From: Sporothrix humicola
Taxonomy: Eukaryota; Ascomycota; Sordariomycetes; Ophiostomatales; Ophiostomataceae
Direction: 5' to 3'
Assembly: GCA_021396245.1 (NCBI GenBank)
Contig: WNYE01000004.1
Coordinates: 620,001-684,000, forward strand
Length of the DNA stretch: 64,000 bases
Positions 48,371-58,996 of this stretch are shown here, piece after piece. Made by a program: the position numbers and the translations under genes. How positions within the stretch are numbered: the first letter of the stretch is position 1; every line of letters begins with the position of its first letter. The notes beneath the pieces were generated by a model. The model ran no database searches and was not told the origin of the DNA. It saw only the letters and a program-made list of their open reading frames with translations.

Positions 48371-50997
48371 ATTTTAGTATGTTTTATCTCTTCTTTTTGG
48401 TTGGGATGAGGTGGTTTGTGCGTTTCTGCAGTTTGCATTTTGCATTTCGTGTGCGTCCATCACCCCATATTGTGTAAGAAAGAGTGTGTGCTTGTGCGTT
48501 CTTCTCTGCGTTCGGTGCATCTGTCTTTGAATTCAAGATGCAAGCGAATGCAGAGGAAGAGAATTGAGAAGGCTGTGGCTTTCAATATGCAGGCGCCTCC
48601 TCTCGTAGAAGTACATACCCGCCATATTTGTATGAGTAAATACATTTGTTTGCAAAGTAGCATTTGCCTAGACTCCGTTTCGGCCGGTTCACGGCGAGGC
48701 CATGCAAAGCCAAAATGCAACGGCAAAAAGAGGAGAGAAACGGAGGTCAAGCCAAATCGCATGGCACCCTTCACCCTCGCAGACGCGCTACTGTAGGATA
48801 CATGCCACTCCCGCTGTGCAGTCCCCTCCGTCTTGTGTCCTGCGTCTTACGATGTCAAAAGAGAAGAGGTTTTTAATGGTGGATGTACCTTTAATGTGTA
48901 GACAGGCCAAGAATGTACTTGGATACACCGCCCAGAGGTCTTTGTGCAGGAATAGCGCATGGCGGGTGGATGGAATGTGCCGGGTACAAGAATGTGCAGC
49001 CGCAACTTGCGGGGAAAGAATGTATCTTGACAGCCGAGGACAATAAAGCCCAGAAGAAAGAAGAACGGCGGCTGCATACCCTGAAGCCTGCCCAATCGAC
49101 ATGGACGGGTGTACGATACGATATGCGGGATAGGTTGTGTGAGATGCTCACAAAAAGAGACTTGTGGTTGTACATTTTGTTTGTGGAGGGTGGCAGGCGG
49201 AAGTGTGTTGGCAAACCTCGAATTTTGTTTCTTTTTGCCTCGTCTTTTACACAGTACTCTTTTCATGTGCTGCTGGTTTGCCCCGTGTCTTTCGGATGTC
49301 GCTTTCAATGTTCCCTTTTTGAAGCTTTGTGTTTCTATCTTTCTTTTTGAATCTTTCCACTTCCACTTGCCCCTCTGGCCTTTTTCGTCTTGGCAGGGCG
49401 ATTGGCGTGCCCTTTTTGTGCCTTTTGTGTGGGTGGACGGGAAGTTTTGTCTAACTTTGTGTGCCTGTGGAGAGTATTTTGCCTTTCAACTTTCAACTTT
49501 CTTATATTTCGTTTTCGTAGATGACTATTGATTTTGGAGCTCGAGGCCACAAAAATAAAGACACCAAAAAGACCAAAATAAAGCAAAACCAAGCACTCTG
49601 CACCACACCTGCATGCCGATGCACAAATGCACAAATGTGCAAGTGCACGGCTTTCATATGCAGCCTCCGGGTACACAATACTCCGTGCATGCTACTAATC
49701 TGTCTTCCTATATAGCAAGCAACAGCATATAACCGCATGCCACGCATACCACTCACACCAAGTGGCAAGCACTATCTGTATCTGTATCTGTATTGATCCA
49801 AATAATTCTCCGTTCGACTGGCCTGTCTGTTGCTTGTCTGCTTGTCTATCTTCTCTGTGCACGTTGGCTGCACCCCATGGAATTGGGTAAGCACCATGCC
49901 CTGCAAAATGCACACTAGAATCCCGCCTGCTGTAGCCCCGGCTGCATAACTGCAGGCTTGAACTGCAGGATGCACTGCGGGGAAGGATTTGTTGGGTCGG
50001 CCAGCCCATTCTTCCTTCCTTTTGTCTTCTTCTCTTTTCCTTTGGGCAGACGGAATACTCGTATCTTCTCTATCGTGAGCCCGTCTCGCAGATCCCTGGC
50101 GAAATGGGATAGGGCTACCGACATCAAGGAAAATAGCGAAGCAGCTACGTGGGTAGCTCGAGGCTCAGAGAGACGGCAAGGGATGACATGCTGGCATGTC
50201 TCTCGTAAGGGCTAACTATTCAGCAAGGTTGAAAAGACAAGAAACCGAAAATGAAAATGCGGGATGCTACTCTGCCTCAACGTCTCGAGCAAAAAATCGG
50301 CGTTGCCGTGTGTTTTGACAATCGCAAAATGGCTCAGATTGGCTAAAGACGAACACCCTCCAACAGAGGCCAAGAAAGGTGGGAATGATGAATTAAAGAT
50401 TCAGACAAAAAGGCGATATCCGAGTAAACATTACGACTGATGTTTGGTTCTTTTGCTTTTATGTTAATTTGTGTTCTTTGAAAACCGGGCCCGTTCATCG
50501 GCCACGCCACACAATCATTAGCACGTTGTAGGGCCAGACCATCTGACCTGGGTAAACCAAGATATAAACATATACGACGTACACATTTAAATACTTAAAT
50601 ACGGAGTACATGTTATTTCGCTTGGTGCCTCGAATGGCCTCTACGGCTAGATAGACTTTATATATTTAATTATTTTCAACGTATCATACCCCGTACGGGT
50701 ACAAAACGGAACACGGAAAACGGTCACGACGAAAACGTGCGAGCTTTCCATATCTTCCATATTAATTCACTCTACAGCTCGGGGTCGAGTATCAGTGCGT
50801 GCGTTCTTGTTGGGACCTTTACGTATGTATCTGAGTATCGTAGACGATGACTACTACGCCTACAGACGAGCATGTTCTTTAAGGCCTTTGCCTTGATTGT
50901 TTTGTTCGACCGGTCGGGGCTTGCGAGAAAGAGAGCGAGAACCGACTCATTCTCCGGCAATCATGCTTTAGGTTCAGTTACAAGTACGTACACGCGT

Positions 50998-51011
50998 ACG
51001 GAGTACTCCGT
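50998..51011. repeat. Perfect palindrome made of two opposed ACGGAGTA motifs
   Basis: ACGGAGTACTCCGT is a 14-base perfect palindrome formed by overlapping ACGGAGTA and TACTCCGT. It is preceded by ACGCGTAC, a match to the StuA-type consensus. Confidence 0.8.
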
Positions 51012-52117
51012 CTTTTTTTTCAACGTACGAATAGAAAAGAGGCAAAAATCAACGAATGCAAGACAGTTTGTGAGCGCTCTGCTGGAGTTGGAGTGAGATT
51101 GATAAATCCAGCCAATAGCCGTGGCCCAGCCGAAGCAAAATGGAGAAGAGACCAGAGAGAAAAAGACCTGGGCCGCAGAAATGGGCCGACCAAAGGACGA
51201 CCTTGGCCGCCAAAACAGGCCGCCTTATTACGTGGATGGAAGAAAAAAAGACTGGACGGACAGTTGCACGATTCCGTTAGCAGAAGCAGAAAAACACTAA
51301 AACACAAGAGCGAGAGGCCACAAAAAACCGTAGAAATCCACAGAAAAAGAGTCAAGCGAGACAAGGCATGCTCTCGTTTCAGCGAGATCTTTATTTTTTA
51401 ATTCTAGATTTCTTAGGCAGATCGGTGGAGGCGCCTCGGGAGAGAGAAAAAAAAATAAGCAAGAAACGTCAAGTAAGATAACTGGCAGCCAAGCACATAT
51501 GCAGAGAACAAATAAGGAGCGTTCTGACTGGCCGTGACGTTGATCGGCGTGAGTGAGAAAGTGAAAAAAAGTATGGGGCTAGGCGTGGATTTTCGTGAGT
51601 TTTGATCTCTCAAGACTGTGGGGCAAAGCCTTGGGAGGGTGGTTCTTCTATTTTTTTCAGGGTGCATTTCCCCTTTTTATGGGGAGCGTTTTCGAGGTTT
51701 TTAGTTTCAAGACAGCACCTGAGCACCAACCTCCCAACGGCGGCTATCAAAAACAGGCGTGGAAGAAGACGCTCGTGATTACCAACCTCGTTGTTTTCAT
51801 ATGTTTTCTCGAGCATGATCATCACATCACTTTTCAAGATTATGGAAAACATGAAAACATGGAAACTCCAAAAATAAATTGTCAAAGGGAGACAGAGACA
51901 ACAGAGAACGAAAAAGAACTGTCACACTGTGGGGGCAAAAGAGTAACGGCCAGAGGTTGATCAACGATCCTGTTATGTCGTACATATCACCCTGTACAAG
52001 CCGTCTTTTTTGTTTTTTTGTTTTCCGCATCATTTAATATAAAGAGTACGAGCTAGAGGCGAGGGGCGTGTGTCTGGAGAAGAGAGCGTCGTATGTGGTA
52101 TGTGCGGAGTACAGTCT

Positions 52118-52118
<1 letters not shown>

Positions 52119-52145
<27 letters not shown>
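52119..52145. repeat. T27 homopolymer
   Basis: Twenty-seven consecutive T on the + strand, about 10 bases after a GCGGAGTA variant of the dispersed motif. Confidence 0.95.
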
Positions 52146-52148
<3 letters not shown>

Positions 52149-55100
52149 ATATCGATGCTGAACCTGCACACGAGAATGACGGAGCTGTTACGGGAAGGAA
52201 AAGCAAGACAAGATGGCGTACAGAGGGCACATCGCTTGCGTAGTGTGCGACTGTGAGCAACGTGTGTGTATATGACAATATGTACAGCACATGTATGGAA
52301 GCCCTAATCGAAGGCGAAGAGAAAGGAAGGGAAGGAAGAGTCGTAGCCAAAGTGATATCAACGTCGTATAGTAAATACGGAGTCATACAGTACGTCGTGG
52401 GACTAGCAAAGCAAGAGACGACAGCAGATAGAAAATAGATCAGAGGCACGATTAAGTGCGTAACAGACCGAGACATTTGCATCCAGCCCGCGTGTAAGGC
52501 ACGGGGTACATAAATTCGTATCGTGAAGTATCGTTTTAGTTTTTTGCTACTTGTCTGGGATCAGCAGTAAGAAGGCAGTTCCAAAAAGAAAAGGCCGATG
52601 AGAGAAACTCGGAAGGCTGACGGACTCGGGAACCGGTGGGCTGATTCAAATGATAACATTGTGGAAGGAGGGGAAAAGTCTTTCCGGGGAGGGATGGTTT
52701 ACGTCGTAAGGCGGGACCCTAAAAGCACGAGGCTGGGAGGGAGGGGTGACAAAGAGACGACAAAAAGACGAAAGGCTGGCGAGGACGAAAACGACATGGA
52801 TGAAACGAAACCTAGAGACAGAAGGGGATAGAAGATCAATAGAAGGAAATTAGAGATGTAAAAAGGACGCGGAAATCAAAAAGAAAAAGAAAAAAGAAAG
52901 CAACAAAGAGACCGTGGCCGGGGAAAGGCTGTTGTTTACTTTGGTCTCTCCTATGACAGGTACTTTACGGAGTACGGAGTATAATTGCGAGAATTCAAAC
53001 GTCCTTTGTGTACCACGCCGTGTTTTCTTCTTTCTCGCCTCCCCCTTGACTACTTTGCCATGTCGTCAACCGTCTTTAATATTCGAGGATGTCGTAGTCA
53101 TGCCCAGGCACCATATTCGTTTATTTTTTTATTCTGGGGGGACCGATCCGATAACGGGTTGATAGCCTCAGAAATCGAGGTGCCCTATTTGCCATTGATC
53201 TGTCGAGTCCGGCGCTTTTTAATCTTTTGATTCTTTTATTTATTTAGTTTCAATCCAGGAAAGGGAGGCCGAAAACAGGGAAAATAGCAAAAGGACAAAG
53301 ACACAAGACACCAAGACCTCCCTCAATCCCAATGGGAGGGACTGGTCTAATACTCAGCAGTTTTAGCACTTTCAGGAAGCTCTAGCAAAGAGCTAGCACT
53401 AACAGCCTGCCGGACCCAGACGAGGCGCCAACGGAGTGGTCCTGGCGTATCTGATTTGGGCCTGGGCCAACGACCGGGCAGTGGTGTCGCGGTTTCAGCC
53501 ACGGGAAGCCCCTCAGTTTGGTTTGCTGACGGACGATGCGCTGGCACTTTTTTTCTTCTTGTTCTTGGGAAAGGCCCAGAGAGACAGGGCCACAAAAACG
53601 AAAAAGACGTGATTTTGTGGGAACTGGCGCGTATACGGGCAATAATATCGCAAAGATGGAAGGGAGAGGGGTCTTTTTCGAGATAGTGAGGTCGTGGTCA
53701 GAGCTTACCAAGGAATGCTCGGAGCACTGAACAAACGGTTCCAAGACGTGAGACATTCAAGACGAGGCGAGACCGCGTATAGGTTTCTTGACTTGTGGAC
53801 GGCAAACGAAAGTAAACAATCGTACATCCTCCGCCTTCTGTACGCTGTCTGGCTGTATCCTGTCTTATCCTCGGGCACATACGTCGTAATTTTCGGGATG
53901 ATTTAAACTTCTTCTGTTTCGTCTTCTCCCTTTCCTCTTGACCAGTTTTCGCTTCCCGCCTTCGTGCCCTCTAGTTTCTATTGCATGTGCTTTTTTGCCT
54001 TTGGCCCAGCCACCAGGCCCAGGCGACTCTGACGCCGGGTTTAAACGCTGGCTAAACTAAATAGCCCGGGATGAAAATGAAAATAGAACACAGATAGATC
54101 AAAAGAGATGTACTTGTCTGTGTACAAGTACTCGTACCTCCAAGAAGAAACAACCGACACTTGCTATTTTTCCATGTCGCCCCCCCGAAAAGGGCGTTCC
54201 CGTAGTGAGAACCTCACTGGTTGGCTTTGTTCCTGGTGCTATATCTTCGGGCTGTCTGTTGTTAGCTGTTAAAATGTGCCTGTTGGTTTGTTGGTTTCTT
54301 GAATTTTGGCGTCCTTGTCTCTCGTATTTTTAGTCATCCCTCAACATCCAAACGGACAACGACCTCGGTGGTCGGGACGGGGTGGCTTGGCTGACTTCTT
54401 TTGCCCTCTGCTTCATTCAATGTCCAATGCTCCCGGCCCTCTCAGGATCTCTCCCTTTTGTGAAGCTGCTCGTCATTGCCGTCTTGTTCTGGCCGCACCT
54501 TTCCGTATATTGCCTAATCCTTCCGCCGTCGTGCCAGAAAGACCAAATAAATCAAATAAACAATGCTAGGACGAGTGACAAAATAGCAAAATGGCAAAAA
54601 AGGAGGCTGTCGGCTGTGTGTTGGCACCAACAAAAGCCAAAAGCCATAGAACCAAAAACCCACCCACACGCCCTCGCGAAAAGGCGCACAGAAAAAGGAC
54701 CAGTATGGAGCCCTGTCCTGACTGGTCTGACGTTCTTTTTTCGGGATGGGACCCCGTTTTTTCGTGTGTTGGCGCCTTTGGCTGGGCTGGACTTTCTGGG
54801 GCTGGCTTTTTGAAGGCTTCAGCTTCGACTGGCTCTGGGGCTCAAGCACCCCAGTTTTCACGCCCAGCGCACCGGCGAACTGGTGTGCTAAACAAATCCT
54901 GGCGTGCTTCTTAGTGCGCGCAAATACTCTCTGCATTAGGCATGCCCGGAGTTGCGCAGGGCAGGCAAAGCAAACAAGTATCGTGGGGTGGTGTTGAGAG
55001 TCTGGCCTTCTCGGCCAAGCCAGGATCTGGTTGGTATCTTGGAGCGGGTTATCGTACATCGAATGTCAGATGCAAAACCTCACTCGCTCTTTCCTCTGCG

Positions 55101-57971
55101 AAGTAAGATACAAGTATTACTATATGCGGGCTGTACCTCCGCAAGATGCATGGTTATCGCAACGGGTGCTCCGCGCTTGTTCACCGTGGCAGAACAAGGC
55201 AGGTGCGAGTGGCTTACACCTTCCGTTGAAGCTCGGCCATCGAATATGGAAAGGGCGACCGGGCATGCTCGAGATGACACTGTCGTGATCTGTAAAAGAG
55301 GAAGGAACGACCAGAACTGTTTTTACCCCTGAATTGAGCTGTGTATCCTTTTGTCGATGCTTCTTTTGGCTTCTCCTTTTCTTCTCATCTTCCCAATTTT
55401 TGTTTCTTTTGCTCAACCTCTTTTTTTGTCCGTCCATCCTCCATCCTCCGACCCTCCACCCATCTCACTCCCTCCGTCTCGCGTTTCCCTTTCCACACCC
55501 CTCTTCGCCCGCCCTATGCTCGGAACGGCGCATCCAACACAGGAAAAGACAGCACGGAATCCACAAAAACCTGTCCACGCTGGCCACGCCGTCGTTCGCC
55601 GCTCTCGCCGTTTCTTCTCGACCGGGCTAGCCAGTTCAGGCATCCCCTCTTTTCCCGCCGACTCTTTTCTTGTCTCCTTCGGCCAGTCTTTCTGACACTC
55701 TTTTTGCAAGTGCAATTGCGAGTTTGGTGTTACCAGAACTTGTCAGGCTTGATTAAGCCAGTCCAATTGAGGATTACAGAGCGTTGTTTTGTTCTTCTTG
55801 TTCTTTGCGTCTTCCTTTCTCCCTCTTCCCATTCGTACCGCTTTTGTTCTTGGTGCGACCTTGCCGTCCACATGCCACCCACAAAAACGTCTTTCACAGA
55901 ACTGCTCAGCGAGCCAGACAAAGCCCACGGAAACCGTAAAAAAAAACTGCATGGAGCACGGAGTATTACAGAGGAGCACAGAGTACAGAGTACGAATACT
56001 CGCACACACGACTGTCCCTTCCTTTGCACACTCTCACACTCTCACAGAAAACACGTTCCTAGAGACCGCCCCAACCTCCTCGTCCCCTCTTGTCCCCCTC
56101 CTTGTCTCTATCTCTGCCACCACCCACCGCTGCTCACTAGCCCGCCTTCTTCCCCCTCCCCTCACACCCACCCACACCCCTCCCCCTGCAAGGACCAGGC
56201 TCATACCCTTGCTCCCCCATCCACCGACCCTGGCTCACCTCCCATGGCCTTTCTCTCTCTCTTTTCTCCCACCCTCCGTACCCCCTCCGTCCCTATCCTC
56301 CTCGCGCTCTTTCGCTCTTTCTCTCTTCCCGCCGCCCATGTACCCGCCCACCGCTCTTCGTGTGGTGCAACATCCAAGTATCGAAAAGGACTAAACGGAT
56401 AGAGAGTGACTCCATCTGCTTCCCACACCCCAGCCTCCCTTCCCAGCACCCCTGTCACTCTATCTAACCAGCGAAAGGCAAGTCCAAGAGACATTTTTCG
56501 CAAGCTGGACCGCCAAAAACGACACCGTCGACACCATCGATACCGTCTTGGATAGTGAGGTGCCCCTAGATCCTTTTTTGTCCGCCTTGTATCGCCCAAG
56601 GGCTTCTGCTTCACTCACAATCCTCCACTCTCCCCTCAGCGCCAGGGCTATCTGGTCGTCGCCCACCTGGCCTTCTCCGTATTGGACAGTGCTGCCCACA
56701 CAGGACCCGTCGAGACCTGGACGTGCATCCTGGATCTGCCCCTAGCGCCGCTGCCCCGTGCTTTTCCTCTTCCCATCAACCATCCTTTCTCCTCTTTTTG
56801 CTCTGGTGAGCTTCGGGCAGGGCAAACAGAACAAAAAACGGAGTTTTGTTGTTACCGGCAGACGGCAGCTCACTGCGAGCGAGACTGCTGCTAATGCATG
56901 CATTCACATGAAGGTATCTGACCGGACTCTCGATATCTCTCTATCGACAAATATTCAAGTAGTGAAGATGCATCTTTGAAGATGCACAGAAAGCTCATGG
57001 TATGATTCAGGTGGCAGCATTTATTTTTGGACCCCTGGTGACATGAATGTTGGCTCCGGATTCATACGACGTAAACATGCTGTTGTATGTACTAATTTTC
57101 AGAAGCAACAAAACCTCATAGAAAACAGCGCTCTTTGAGGGAAGCGGCGGCAGACTACGCAACACACGGGAAGAATAATACACACACCAGCTCGCGCTTC
57201 GTTCCTCGGCCTTCTTGTCCAGGTTCTGCGTATCTTTGCACTCTCTTTCTTTCCCTTGTTGCCATTCCCGTTAATTCGCTTCCCACCCTTCTTGATGCTC
57301 TACTTGCCCAACATAAAACATCAAATGTCTTTGAGAGGCCTTGCTGCTCTCCTCTTGCTAGCTATCGTCTGGAGCACCCCCTCGCCGGTTCAACTGGGCC
57401 TGCTGGCCTCCGTCCATGGTCGTGTATCTGGACAGAGCACGGAGTATTCGTACGAAGATTTTTTGGTCTGTTGTATGTCGTACGGAGCACACGCTTTTCT
57501 CTGTGGTCAACACAACGATACCCTTGCTCCAGAGACTAGACTTGGCGGCAGACCGGGGGGTCATGGTCTCTTGTCTGTTCCCTCTGATCGCCCGTACTTT
57601 ACAACCACCGCCGCCCGCTACCACGACCTCAACCACACCAGACCAGGGCCCATCCTCCACCCTCTCCTCCACTCCTCCTCCACTTAAAACTTTCTTTTAC
57701 CTGCCTCCCTCTTCTTCCTCTTCTCGCAGCCGTCCTCTTTTCTTGTAAAGCCATCCATCTTCTCTTTTTCTCCCCCCTCCCCTTCCTCCCTCCACCAATA
57801 CCTTCCTCGGGTTTTCTTCCTTTTCTCTTTTCCCTTCCCTCCTCCTCCTCTTCTTTTCCTTCCTCTCTTCCTTTCTTCCTCTTCTCTCTTTTCCTTTCCA
57901 CGATCTCATCTTCGCATCCGTCGAACGCCCGTCACCGACCTCTTCTATCCCTCTCTCGAAAGATCCGAAAG

Positions 57972-58024
57972 GTAGGTGTTTTCCTTGCTTGCGTTTTTTA
58001 ACCTGTCCCCGCCACCTCATCTAG
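57972..58024 (+). other. Probable intron in the stuA 5' leader
   Basis: GTAGGT opens the segment after GAAAG, a TTAACC branch-like site lies about 23 bases before the end, and CATCTAG closes it: 53 nt in all, the size of the coding-region intron of stuA. It lies in the densest pyrimidine tract. Confidence 0.5.
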
Positions 58025-58604
58025 ATCTTCTGTGTTGTCCGATTTGCGATTTTCACATTTTGTCTTACTGTTCCCCCTCTTTTCTTCTCCTCGCATCTTA
58101 CTTTTTGCTTCTTACTTTTTTCTTCTCTCACTTCCTTTTTACTGTCTGCCGGCCATCTTGTCACGGCTTCTTCTCATTCTCCCTCGCCGCCTCAAATCAA
58201 CGCTTTTTCTCCCTCTCTATCTTTAGCCGACCTCGTCCCTTTCCTCCCACCTCTTCCTCCCCTTGCAGATTTCACGACACCAACCTCCATTGTGTTTCTA
58301 GCCACAATTCAGCTGTTCTTTCTATTTACCAGCCTTGAGCCTTGATTCTAATTCATAATCTCGACACAGAGTAGTTGAGCTGTACGGTTTAAGAGACAAC
58401 CAAGTCTTGATCTTTCCCGCTCCGCTTACCACCGCGAGACACAAGAGAGACAAGGAAACAAAGTGAGGGAGATAGAAACTGCAACCCGATATATCAGCAA
58501 CTGTGCCAGCAGAATTTCGCCCTTTTCAGAAATTTTCAGGAACGACACGACATCGAGGCTGTAGTGGCAGTTTTGCAGTTTTTGCGTTTCTTTTCAGCAT
58601 TTTC

Positions 58605-58610
58605 ATGTAA
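58605..58610 (+). promoter_or_regulatory. Start-stop mini-uORF (ATG TAA) upstream of stuA
   Basis: An ATG followed at once by TAA lies 392 bases before the 58997 start. Between the intron-like segment ending at 58024 and 58997 only this ATG and the one at 58790 were found. Such minimal uORFs can stall or trap ribosomes. Confidence 0.4.
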
Positions 58611-58789
58611 CGAAACGAAACGACAACTCTACGACGAAGACGACGATAACGACGACCTGGACCTTTTCTTTCTCATTTTCGACTGCCGATTTCGAGATTG
58701 ATCGACTGATTGGGCTTTTTGCACCTTCTTTCGACCCAACCCCAACATCGTCCTTTTTTCTTGCTTGTGTTTTGAGCGATTTGCATTGC

Positions 58790-58804
58790 ATGCGGTTCTT
58801 TTGA
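58790..58804 (+). promoter_or_regulatory. Four-codon uORF upstream of stuA
   Basis: ATG at 58790 encodes M-R-F-F and stops at TGA (58802-58804). It is the second of the two uORFs in the probable leader. Confidence 0.4.
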
Positions 58805-58996
58805 GCTCACGATTCTCTCTCTTCCCCCTTCTTCTTTTCCATTGTCCCGCCAGCTCTTCCCAGAGCTGTTTTTCTGATCGAGACAGCCAGAGGCACAGCA
58901 ACGCTGGATCTCCCGTCGATTTCGCAAGCGCAGACTCGGGGCTCTTTTGACACTCCGTCATACCACCCATACGCTGTTGCTCAGCGTCCTTCGTAC

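Larger units (their letters stand above)
48001..55300. other. Gene-free block 5 of the region upstream of stuA
   Basis: No convincing protein frame was found. This block has the highest local density of TACGNNGTA-type motifs, including the perfect palindrome at 50998-51011 and the tandem pair at 52967-52981. It also holds a 32-base hairpin (48339-48370), an A/T-rich stretch at about 50560-50780, an intron-like 3' end at 50211-50223 and a T27 run at 52119-52145. Confidence 0.45.
38007..57446. repeat. Domain of dispersed ACGGAGTA motifs
   Basis: Exact ACGGAGTA or its complement TACTCCGT starts at 38007, 38845, 40718, 40953, 41149, 42034, 45943, 47498, 49679, 50601, 50998, 51004, 52967, 52974, 55958 and 57439. 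About two copies would be expected by chance in the whole window on both strands. Near-matches (for example TACGGAGCA at about 37957, 47945 and 57478) add to this. None of the exact copies is in a recognised coding region. Confidence 0.75.
55301..58996 (+). promoter_or_regulatory. Pyrimidine-rich promoter and probable 5' leader of stuA
   Basis: The + strand is strongly CT-rich at 55340-55720, 56040-56350 and especially 57620-58320, the usual look of filamentous-fungal promoters and leaders on the sense strand. The long open frame at 55341-56402 is a by-product of this bias. An intron-like segment (57972-58024) and two mini-uORFs precede the coding start. In Aspergillus nidulans stuA also has a long leader with uORFs and alternative transcripts. 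The transcription start cannot be read from sequence. Confidence 0.55.

Noticed and set aside
55341..56402. 353-codon open frame on the + strand
   Set aside because: It arises from a strongly pyrimidine-rich tract (Ser/Pro/Leu/Phe-biased translation), lies in the promoter/leader side of stuA, and overlapping frames are also open.
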